Source of the DNA: Spirochaetaceae bacterium
Lineage (GTDB): Bacteria > Spirochaetota > Spirochaetia > Treponematales > Breznakiellaceae
Assembly: GCA_031265535.1 (NCBI GenBank)
Contig: JAISCO010000059.1
Coordinates: 1-13,194, forward strand
DNA: 13,194 nucleotides
Reading direction: 5' to 3'
The notes below the pieces were generated by a model. It had not been told where the DNA came from and did no database searches. It saw only the letters and a program-made list of their open reading frames with translations. Within the stretch, counting starts at the first letter, position 1. Each line of letters starts with the position of its first letter. Positions 7,389-11,853 of the stretch are shown here, piece by piece. The position numbers and the translations under genes are program-made.

Positions 7389-7475
7389 GATAACACGAAG
7401 GTTCCGGAGCCCGATCCGCCTCATGGCGGCGTCCCCAGAGCAGCCGGGATGCATATACATGACTGTTATGTACAG
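7389..7475 (-). other. attC-like cassette boundary element 2
   Basis: The plus strand shows GATAACAC at 7389-7396, a hairpin CCGCC-TCAT-GGCGG near 7417-7430, and at the right end GCATATACA (7451-7459), three bases, then CTGTTAT (7463-7469). ATAACA and TGTTAT at the two ends are inverted, as in attC R sites. The right-end block recurs exactly, with the same 3-bp gap, in the element at 8671-8847. The element lies about 100 bp beyond the ankyrin gene stop, where a cassette attC would be expected. The assignment as an integron site is inferred. Confidence 0.4.
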
Positions 7476-7519
7476 TGTAACCAATCTTTAAGCAATACTT
7501 TTTTACGCTCTACAATTTC

Positions 7520-7544
7520 CTCTCGTCACAGATGACAACGAGAG
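7520..7544 (-). terminator. Hairpin downstream of the ankyrin gene, possible terminator
   Basis: CTCTCGT (7520-7526) and ACGAGAG (7538-7544) form a 7-bp stem with an 11-nt loop, 30 nt after the ankyrin gene stop. On the minus strand the stem is not followed by a real U-tract, so intrinsic termination would be weak. Nothing else was found between 7476 and 7574. Confidence 0.35.
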
Positions 7545-7574
7545 AAAATTTAGCCTTATATACTTATAATGAAA

Positions 7575-8459
7575 CTATTTACGCAATTGAAGAACATCGT
7601 TGGCTGTTCTATTCATGTTTGTTTTTAGTGCAGGGTCCGCTCCATATTCAATTAATAATTCGCGTAATCCTTCTGGATAAGCCGCTGCCGCAAAGTGCAA
7701 AACCGTCCAGCCGGCATAATTTTGTTGGTTAATATTAATACCAGCCTTCAACAACGCTAAAACATTGGCAACCTGTCTTTGCTGTACTTGTTGTGCATTG
7801 CTATAATATGGCATATCACCTAAAAAATCAATTTTTGCGGTAGTTTCATTTTCAATTACAGGAGACTTCCAGTTAATGCTGGGACCGTACACGGTTATCG
7901 CATAAAACAAAGCCGTGTGTTTATTGTTGTCGAGTGTATTAACATCAACACCTGTTTCCAAGAGGAAACGTACCAAATCAACATTGTTGTGTTGCACCGC
8001 TATGTGCAGAACACTACTCCCCAAATCAATGACTCTACCCAAAACATCTGTGTCAAACACTTTTGCTCCAATGTCCATACCAAAAGCGTCTATTGCGGCT
8101 TTATAATTTTCTGGCTCAACATAAACCAGTATATATGGACTGGTCAACATGCCATTACTGACCTCTTTTGCTATTTGAATTTTTTGTTCAAAAGTCAAAT
8201 CTTTTTTTGAAAAAAGGTAATAAAAAGCATCCGCATTCTTGTTACAATCAACGCCATCCTCTACCAATACTCGAGCTAAATCATACTGCGAATTTTTTAG
8301 GGCATCTGAAAATCTTTCTTCAGGACCTTTAGGCTCTCTAGCTCCTTGTCTTGATGTCACGCAATTAACAAATGCCATGCTAGTTATTAGTATTATGCCA
8401 ACCAAAATACTAACCGCTCTACTGTATTTACCTATTGATTGGTAAAAATCCTTTGTCAT
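7575..8459 (-). CDS. Ankyrin-repeat lipoprotein
   Basis: A 294-residue protein with a signal segment at about 14-32 (VSILVGIILITSMAFVN) and a relaxed spirochaete-type lipobox FVNC with Cys33 as probable lipid anchor, so it is probably membrane-anchored outside the cytoplasm. Clear ankyrin units are 149-188 (SVLHIAVQHNNVDLVRFLLE, then TGVDVNTLDNNKHTALFYAI) and 250-290 (GWTVLHFAAAA... LLIEYGADPALKTNMNRTANDVL). A degenerate unit lies at about 47-75 (FSDALKNSQYDLARVLVEDG). Ankyrin units mediate protein binding, and no enzymatic domain is visible. AAGGAGG 5-6 nt before the ATG is a strong ribosome site, and a palindrome sits just upstream of it. The gene is noticeably more AT-rich than the housekeeping genes to its left and lies between the two attC-like elements, suggesting acquisition. 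Its partner is unknown. Confidence 0.85.
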   Translation of the reverse strand: MTKDFYQSIGKYSRAVSILVGIILITSMAFVNCVTSRQGAREPKGPEERFSDALKNSQYDLARVLVEDGVDCNKNADAFYYLFSKKDLTFEQKIQIAKEVSNGMLTSPYILVYVEPENYKAAIDAFGMDIGAKVFDTDVLGRVIDLGSSVLHIAVQHNNVDLVRFLLETGVDVNTLDNNKHTALFYAITVYGPSINWKSPVIENETTAKIDFLGDMPYYSNAQQVQQRQVANVLALLKAGININQQNYAGWTVLHFAAAAYPEGLRELLIEYGADPALKTNMNRTANDVLQLRK

Positions 8460-8469
8460 TACATCCTCC

Positions 8470-8519
8470 TTGGCATTAACCTGCCAACTATATTTTATTA
8501 CAGATTAACATATCTGCAA
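8470..8519 (-). promoter_or_regulatory. Promoter and TTGGCA-N6-TGCCAA palindrome upstream of the ankyrin gene
   Basis: On the minus strand, TTGCAG (8514-8519) and TAAAAT (8492-8497) with a 16-nt spacer form a plausible sigma70 promoter. Between it and the ribosome site lies a perfect palindrome TTGGCA-N6-TGCCAA (8470-8487). It could be an operator in DNA or a hairpin in the 5' leader directly abutting the AAGGAGG. Which of these it is cannot be told from sequence. Confidence 0.5.
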
Positions 8520-8670
8520 AATTTATTCAAGAGTATTTTTTTATCGATAAATATTTTCTCATGATATTTGTCCATATCATATCTCTATTCATTTGAATAA
8601 TTCTATATCACTCGTATATTCTTTTAAAGTATTTATTCAAAAATCATTATAAGATTTTTAGGGCACATTT

Positions 8671-8847
8671 CGCATAACGTCCCGGCTGTTTATAATGTTT
8701 TTGCAAGTCCAATAAAGGAAACCGTAGGTTTCCAAGGCTTGCAAAAATGTGGGTGGAGTTGAGCGCGGGAGGTGCAGCCGACCTAGCGAAACGGAACCCC
8801 GGAGCGACCGAAGGGAGCGGAGCATATACAGTCCTGTTATACGCTGT
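8671..8847 (-). other. attC-like cassette boundary element 1, GC-rich structured
   Basis: A GC-rich block in AT-rich surroundings. The ends are inverted: CGCATAACG (8671-8679) faces GTTATACGC (8836-8844), and GGCTGT near 8685-8690 faces ACAGTC near 8828-8833. Inside is a nested hairpin, TTTTTGCAAG (8698-8707) with CTTGCAAAAA (8738-8747), enclosing GGAAACC (8717-8723) and GGTTTCC (8727-8733). GCATATACA-N3-CTGTTAT (8822-8840) recurs in the element at 7389-7475. The endonuclease stop codon TAA is part of the GTATAAC arm, which is typical of integron cassettes. At about 175 bp it is longer than usual attC sites (about 60-140). Spacer 8520-8670 to its left is AT-rich and holds nothing else I can support. 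Confidence 0.5.
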
Positions 8848-9670
8848 TTTTTGTTTTAACAGATTTTTCATAATTAAGTTTTTTCATTAATAAATTCATA
8901 ATTTCATAAAATATTTCTATAAAATTAGTTTTTATTTCACTGCCAGAAAATCGCAAAACTTCTATACCATTATTTTTTAATACTCTATCCCTTTTCCTAT
9001 CATTAATAAATGCTTCTTTTGAATTATGAAATTCATAACCATCGCATTCAATTAATATTTTAATATTTTCATAAGGTGGTATCCAAATTAACATATCCCC
9101 ACGAATATTTTTTCCATTTAGAATTTTCTGAAATGTTGGTTGTAACATTATATGAATTTTATTATAAAAATCAAAACCCAAATACATTACGACATCGACA
9201 TTAATTTCTCGTTTTTGTTTTTCTGTAATGTTATTACCATTTTCAGATTTAACATAATCTTGCAATAGTTTTTCAAAAACATGTAAATTACCGTTAGTTT
9301 TAGTTTTAAATAAATTATAACACTCTATTAATTCTTTATAATGTTCTGTTGAATTTTTAATATATTCGATAGGCTTGATTTGAGGCGGAACAACAACAAT
9401 TCCTAAAAATTGATATTTAAATGAGGTAATTAGTAATGAATATAAAAATAATTTTTCAATAGGTGATTCTGAATAACTATTAATAAAATTCAGGGAAATA
9501 TCACCAAAGGCTAATGATGTAGTTATGGCTTCATCAAAAAATTCAGTATTTTTTTCATTTTCAAGCAATTCTGCTATGGAATCTTTAATCATAATATGCA
9601 AAAATTCTTTTGCAGAATTCTCATTTTGAATTATTTTATCGCCAAAATTATAAAAACCCTGCTTATCCAT
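8837..9670 (-). CDS. Stand-alone endonuclease of the DUF559 / Vsr-like PD-(D/E)XK type
   Basis: A 277-residue protein, with no signal peptide or membrane segment seen. The recognisable part is a restriction-endonuclease-like fold. SESPIEKLFL (67-76) is the family's leading helix with E72. QPTFQ and IRGDMLIW give the first metal Asp, D192. LIECDGYEFH (207-215) gives E208, D210 and H215. FINDRKRDRVLKNNGIEVLRFSGSEI (221-246) is the conserved C-terminal DRxRD...G...RF.G.EI block. All expected catalytic positions are present, so it should be active on DNA. Residues 1-65 match nothing I recognise, and the stretch between SPIE and the catalytic core is long. Such proteins occur in mobile elements, restriction and defence loci; no methylase or partner gene is adjacent. 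It is strongly AT-rich and Lys/Asn/Ile-rich, unlike the housekeeping genes, so transfer is likely. The ATG at 9670 follows GGAG at about 9 nt. Confidence 0.78.
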   Translation of the reverse strand: MDKQGFYNFGDKIIQNENSAKEFLHIMIKDSIAELLENEKNTEFFDEAITTSLAFGDISLNFINSYSESPIEKLFLYSLLITSFKYQFLGIVVVPPQIKPIEYIKNSTEHYKELIECYNLFKTKTNGNLHVFEKLLQDYVKSENGNNITEKQKREINVDVVMYLGFDFYNKIHIMLQPTFQKILNGKNIRGDMLIWIPPYENIKILIECDGYEFHNSKEAFINDRKRDRVLKNNGIEVLRFSGSEIKTNFIEIFYEIMNLLMKKLNYEKSVKTKNSV

Positions 9671-9674
9671 TTTT

Positions 9675-9720
9675 ATACACTCCGTGTATCCATCCTATTA
9701 CAATACAAAAATATTGTCAA
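9675..9720 (-). promoter_or_regulatory. Promoter of the endonuclease gene with operator-like palindrome at +1
   Basis: TTGACA (9715-9720, minus strand) and TAGGAT (9692-9697) are separated by exactly 17 nt, predicting transcription from about 9685. The predicted start falls inside the palindrome ATACAC-GGA-GTGTAT (9675-9689), which also contains the Shine-Dalgarno GGAG. It could be a repressor site or an RNA hairpin masking the ribosome site. Confidence 0.6.
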
Positions 9721-9744
9721 TCATTTTTATAAACAAAATTTTAC

Positions 9745-9777
9745 AAAAAATGGCACATGAACCTCGTGAATATGTGC
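9745..9777 (-). terminator. Probable intrinsic terminator of the brnT-brnA operon
   Basis: On the minus strand GCACAT pairs with ATGTGC (9772-9777 with 9753-9758) across a 13-nt loop, followed after two bases by six T (9750-9745). It lies after brnA and before the endonuclease promoter, separating the two units. Confidence 0.5.
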
Positions 9778-9805
9778 AGCCTTTTTTATTCGCAGTGGGG
9801 TTTAA

Positions 9806-9835
9806 TCCCCGCCGCAAACTTGTTTGCGGCGGGGA
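9806..9835. repeat. Perfect GC-rich 14-bp inverted repeat after brnA
   Basis: TCCCCGCCGCAAAC (9806-9819), a two-base centre, and GTTTGCGGCGGGGA (9822-9835) form a perfect hairpin beginning 4 nt after the brnA stop. An alternative small hairpin GGGG-TTTAAT-CCCC (9797-9810) competes with it. There is no U-tract next to the stem, so it may protect the 3' end of the brnTA mRNA or be a dispersed palindromic repeat. Confidence 0.7.
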
Positions 9836-9838
9836 GGC

Positions 9839-10048
9839 TCATTTCCATACTATTTTTATTGTCTTTTCATTTGTAACACAATCTGATAAATACATATTTA
9901 TTAGATTCTGATATTTTATTCCAGTATCTTTCGCCTGTTTCTTAAAATATTCTATTGTGCCCGTATCTATCCTTATGGTTATTTGTTTCCGCAGTTTTTT
10001 GATATAAGGATTTGGTTTTGCCTTAGAAAAATCATATTCTGTTCTCAT
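9839..10048 (-). CDS. brnA: BrnA-family antitoxin, ribbon-helix-helix
   Basis: Antitoxin that binds and neutralises BrnT and, as a complex with it, represses the operon. The 69-residue product starts MRTEYDFSKAKPNPYIKKLR. It carries a ribbon-helix-helix strand KQITIRID, followed by helices TIEYFKKQAKDTG and KYQNLINMYLSDCV. I chose the ATG at 10048 because it follows the brnT stop by a single base (TAAAATG) and has GGGGG about 9 nt upstream. In-frame ATGs at 10063 and 10078 would overlap brnT and add residues not seen in the family. Order toxin-antitoxin and tight coupling are as expected for brnTA. Confidence 0.85.
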   Translation of the reverse strand: MRTEYDFSKAKPNPYIKKLRKQITIRIDTGTIEYFKKQAKDTGIKYQNLINMYLSDCVTNEKTIKIVWK

Positions 10049-10049
10049 T

Positions 10050-10337
10050 TTAATTGCCCCCATATTGTTTCTTTTCATTTGTGGTTGCCTTCCTTGCGGA
10101 AAATATCCTTATTTGTTCTTCTTTTTCCTTGTAACAATGACATACAATCAATAAATTTAATGCCTTACTTAATCCTAAAATGATAAAACAATATTCTTCT
10201 TTTGAATGATCCAGGTCATAAATTATTTTTGCTTTTGGATCATAAAATACTGTTTTTGCTTCTTCAAAAGAAATAGTATGGGATTTTATGTTCTTCTGGT
10301 TTTTATCTTCATCCCATGTAAATTTTATTCCATCCAT
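10050..10337 (-). CDS. brnT: BrnT-family ribonuclease toxin (DUF497)
   Basis: Type II toxin of RelE-like fold that cleaves RNA and halts growth when freed from BrnA. The 95 residues show the family pattern: FTWDEDKNQKNIKSHTISFEEAKTVFYD at the N-terminus, a D...HSKEE stretch at 41-48, ILGLS, LLIVCH and QIRIFSARKAT (75-84). Where I expect EER in the middle motif, this protein has EEY (47-49). That may weaken activity or be a natural variant. A consensus promoter lies so close to the ATG that the message may be leaderless. The gene is in AT-rich DNA, consistent with carriage on a mobile cassette or genomic island. Confidence 0.88.
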   Translation of the reverse strand: MDGIKFTWDEDKNQKNIKSHTISFEEAKTVFYDPKAKIIYDLDHSKEEYCFIILGLSKALNLLIVCHCYKEKEEQIRIFSARKATTNEKKQYGGN

Positions 10338-10343
10338 ATTTAC

Positions 10344-10371
10344 ATTATAATTATGTTATAGTGGCTGTCAA
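10344..10371 (-). promoter_or_regulatory. Consensus sigma70 promoter of brnTA
   Basis: TTGACA (10366-10371) and TATAAT (10344-10349), both perfect on the minus strand, with a 16-nt spacer. Transcription should start near 10337, the A of the brnT ATG, and no Shine-Dalgarno lies upstream of that ATG. ACAT-N7-ATGT arms overlapping the -10 region are a candidate BrnA operator. Confidence 0.72.
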
Positions 10372-10403
10372 TAGATTTTTCAAAAATTTTGTCTTATTCA
10401 TTT

Positions 10404-10525
10404 CTTGTGAGTCGCGAGTTCTTAAACATACGCTATACATAGCGTATGTTTAATCATACATATACCATATATAGCGTCGAATTTGCGGAAAATTCGACAA
10501 AATTGGAGAATTTGCGACTCTCAAG
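10404..10525. repeat. 122-bp structured element with terminal inverted repeats, MITE-like or recombination site
   Basis: The ends CTTGTGAGTCGCGAGTTC (10404-10421) and GAATTTGCGACTCTCAAG (10508-10525) are inverted with 15 of 18 matches. Inside are two perfect hairpins. The first is TTAAACATACGCTAT / ATAGCGTATGTTTAA (10422-10436 and 10439-10453, two-base centre). The second is GTCGAATTT / AAATTCGAC (10476-10484 and 10490-10498). There is no ORF. It lies between the brnT promoter and the repeat-rich spacer, at the edge of the AT-rich island. Confidence 0.7.
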
Positions 10526-10594
10526 CACGTAATCAGTGGACCCGTTATTTTTTATGTAGAAAGCGCCCGTCTCTGCTTCTCCACATACGCGCCC
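10526..10594. repeat. Duplicated tail of the 184-aa gene, copy 1 (copy 2 at 10891-10955)
   Basis: The 69 bp from CACGTAATCAGT to the GCGCCC after CACATAC match 10891-10955. The copies differ by a few T bases in a homopolymer stretch and single changes near the left end. Copy 2 contains the last 13-14 codons and stop of the gene ending at 10913. Copy 1 carries the same coding tail and stop (TTA at 10552-10554, plus strand) without the body of the gene. Confidence 0.88.
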
Positions 10595-10733
10595 GCCAGC
10601 GGGTTTCTCATACGCTCCGCGCCCGCCAGCGGGTTTACATGCGCTCCGCGCCGGCATACCCAAAACGGTCTTCAGCCTCTGCCTTCAGGTTCGCAAATAG
10701 CGGTTGGCATACGCGGCTGGCGGAGCGGCTCAC
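10552..10733 (-). pseudogene. Broken gene tail resembling the 3' end of the 184-aa gene
   Basis: Read on the minus strand from 10733, one frame gives SRSASRVCQPLFANLKAEAE then DRFGYAGAERM and a TAA. After a one-base shift the next frame gives NPLAGAERMRNPLAGAYVEK followed by QRRALST and a stop. The last 13 residues, AYVEKQRRALST with the preceding Gly, equal the end of the neighbouring 184-aa protein. Comparing the two internal repeats shows a single missing base after GCGCATG, which explains the frameshift. The upstream part does not match the intact neighbour, so this may be the remnant of a different paralogue or a composite of dispersed repeats. Confidence 0.5.
10588..10646. repeat. Two 30-bp direct repeats containing a small hairpin
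   Basis: CGCGCCCGCCAGCGGGTTT occurs at 10588-10606 and 10618-10636, period 30, each followed by a related CATRCGCTC segment. Each unit contains CCCGC-CA-GCGGG. Read on the minus strand they encode a repeated ten-residue block (NPLAGAERM). Confidence 0.85.
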
Positions 10734-10799
10734 TCCTCATTCCTCACTCCTAACTGCTCATTGTTAATTGTTCACTCATCATTCTTCCCTTTTCTATTT
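10730..10799. repeat. Heptameric repeat tract, 10 units
   Basis: Ten units without a slip, including TCACTCC, TCATTCC, TCACTCC and TAATTGT, are the complement class of the GAATGAG/CAATTAA units found after dapL and the RelA/SpoT homologue. This copy lies in the spacer downstream of the 184-aa gene. Confidence 0.75.
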
Positions 10800-10806
10800 G
10801 TCCTGT

Positions 10807-10871
10807 CCACTGATTACACTGATTACGCAAATTACATGCCTAGAAATCAGTGTAATCTGCGTAATCAGTGG
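10807..10871. repeat. Inverted array of 9-nt repeats (3 + 3)
   Basis: ACTGATTAC twice (10809-10826) and GCAAATTAC (10827-10835) are followed, after a 9-nt gap, by AATCAGTGT, AATCTGCGT and AATCAGTGG (10845-10871). CCACTGATTAC (10807-10817) pairs perfectly with GTAATCAGTGG (10861-10871). Single GTAATCAGT copies also occur at 10529 and 10894, at the left ends of the duplicated gene tail. The array lies downstream of the 184-aa gene and can fold into a long hairpin. Confidence 0.8.
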
Positions 10872-10912
10872 CCCCTCATTATTCTGAATCCACGTAATCA
10901 GTTGACCCTTTA

Positions 10913-11467
10913 TTATGTAGAAAGCGCCCGTCTCTGCTTCTCCACATACGCGCCCTGCGCGGCCTTCATATTGATCGCCCGCTGTTTCAGCATGGCCTTT
11001 TCCAGCATCTCGATACCGGGTGAGCGCAGGATATTGCGGAGCCGCGTATTGTGGGAAGCACACGCCTGATGTAACGCATCCGCCGGGAACCCCTGAACAC
11101 GCTTTTTCGGGTCCGTCGGATAGGTCATCTCGGCAGATTTATACCTTGTCGCATCCTCCACCACCTCAAGCGACCTCAGCGCGTCCCGGAAAGCCTGAAG
11201 CGCGTAGGTCAGACTGTTTCGCGTGTCGGTATCGTCCTTCGCGCAAAACTGTAGTTCTTGAGTCAAAAAATAAACTTCGGCAAGTATAATGGTCTGCGGA
11301 TCCGCGATACGTTGCGCCTCCTGAAAGGCCGCCAACGCGCGTGCAATGCCGTCTTCGTAGGATATCCGGCCCTGCCGCTCCTTGCCGGGAACGGCAAAGC
11401 CCTTTCGCCCATTATCAATATTGTTGGCACCGGTAATAACATTATTTAGCAAGCCAGTCTGGTCCAA
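10913..11467 (-). CDS. Conserved-looking hypothetical protein, 184 aa, TTG start
   Basis: Function unknown. The 184-residue product has no signal peptide or membrane segment and is largely helical in appearance (IARALAAFQEAQRIADPQTI; LTYALQAFRDALRSLEVVED; IEMLEKAMLKQRAINMKAAQ). The helical hairpins faintly recall TPR-type repeats, but no repeat consensus is clear. From memory it resembles a hypothetical family in treponemes that begins with a GLL...TGANNI...GRKGFAVPGKE motif, always beside a small protein like the next one; I could not check this. The start is TTG, with GGAGG 6 nt upstream, and overlaps the preceding gene by 26 nt, so translation is probably coupled. Its last 13 codons are duplicated downstream at 10552-10594. 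Confidence 0.72.
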   Translation of the reverse strand: MDQTGLLNNVITGANNIDNGRKGFAVPGKERQGRISYEDGIARALAAFQEAQRIADPQTIILAEVYFLTQELQFCAKDDTDTRNSLTYALQAFRDALRSLEVVEDATRYKSAEMTYPTDPKKRVQGFPADALHQACASHNTRLRNILRSPGIEMLEKAMLKQRAINMKAAQGAYVEKQRRALST

Positions 11468-11681
11468 ATTCCGCCTCCGCCTCCGACAGGTTGTACCGGC
11501 CCTTTAAAAGAAAATCCGCGCCGGAAAATTCCTTTACCGCCTTCGCAAGATAGGGTGGCAAAGGCAGTTCTTCCCGCAAAATCCGCGACGCTTCTGCTTC
11601 GTTACCGGCTTCCAAGTACTCATGCGCTTTCATTGACACTTCAAGTTTCTCATGAATGGTCATCATTTGTTTCTGCGACAT
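11442..11681 (-). CDS. Small hypothetical protein, 79 aa
   Basis: Function unknown. The 79-residue, soluble, acidic and mainly helical product has a helix at 8-37 (TIHEKLEVSMKAHEYLEAGN then EAEASRILRE), followed by LPLPPYLAKAVKEFSGADFLL and a C-terminal AEAEFGPDWLAK. GAGGAG about 7 nt before the ATG supports the start. Its last codons contain the ribosome site and start of the 184-aa gene, so the two are one translational unit and may act together. Confidence 0.72.
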   Translation of the reverse strand: MSQKQMMTIHEKLEVSMKAHEYLEAGNEAEASRILREELPLPPYLAKAVKEFSGADFLLKGRYNLSEAEAEFGPDWLAK

Positions 11682-11698
11682 AGTATGCTCCTCTTTTC

Positions 11699-11853
11699 AA
11701 ATAAAAGATAAAAAATACTAGATAAAAGATGAGCGTTTGCCTACCCGTTTTCATTAAGTAAAAAGGAAAAAGTAATCCAAGTAAAAGGTAAAAAGTAAAA
11801 GATAAAAAGTTACCCTGTTCTTCCTTTTTCCCTCTTCCTTCTTACTTATTTCT
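11699..11853. repeat. Heptameric repeats between the propeller gene and the 79-aa gene
   Basis: Two blocks. 11699-11733 has five units such as AAATAAA and AGATAAA just before the ribosome site of the 79-aa gene. 11756-11853 has fourteen units, such as AAGTAAA, AAAGGTA, TCTTCCT and TCTTACT, running into the stop codon of the propeller gene. The purine half (11756-11811) and pyrimidine half (11819-11846) are complementary and can form a hairpin after the propeller gene. Only 11734-11755 interrupts the pattern. Confidence 0.7.

Noticed and set aside
7289..7396. N-terminal extension of the phosphoesterase from GTG 7396
   Set aside because: It would bury the lipoprotein signal peptide behind 36 residues, has only a weak ribosome site and starts within the attC-like element. 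It cannot be fully excluded.
8647..8871. 74-residue minus-strand ORF across the attC-like element
   Set aside because: It overlaps the endonuclease C-terminus and a strongly base-paired GC-rich element; no ribosome site or family similarity.
10454..10663. 69-residue minus-strand ORF with repeated KPAGGR
   Set aside because: It reads the 30-bp repeats, the duplicated gene tail and the palindromic element in a frame different from the coding-like one, so it is most likely fortuitous.
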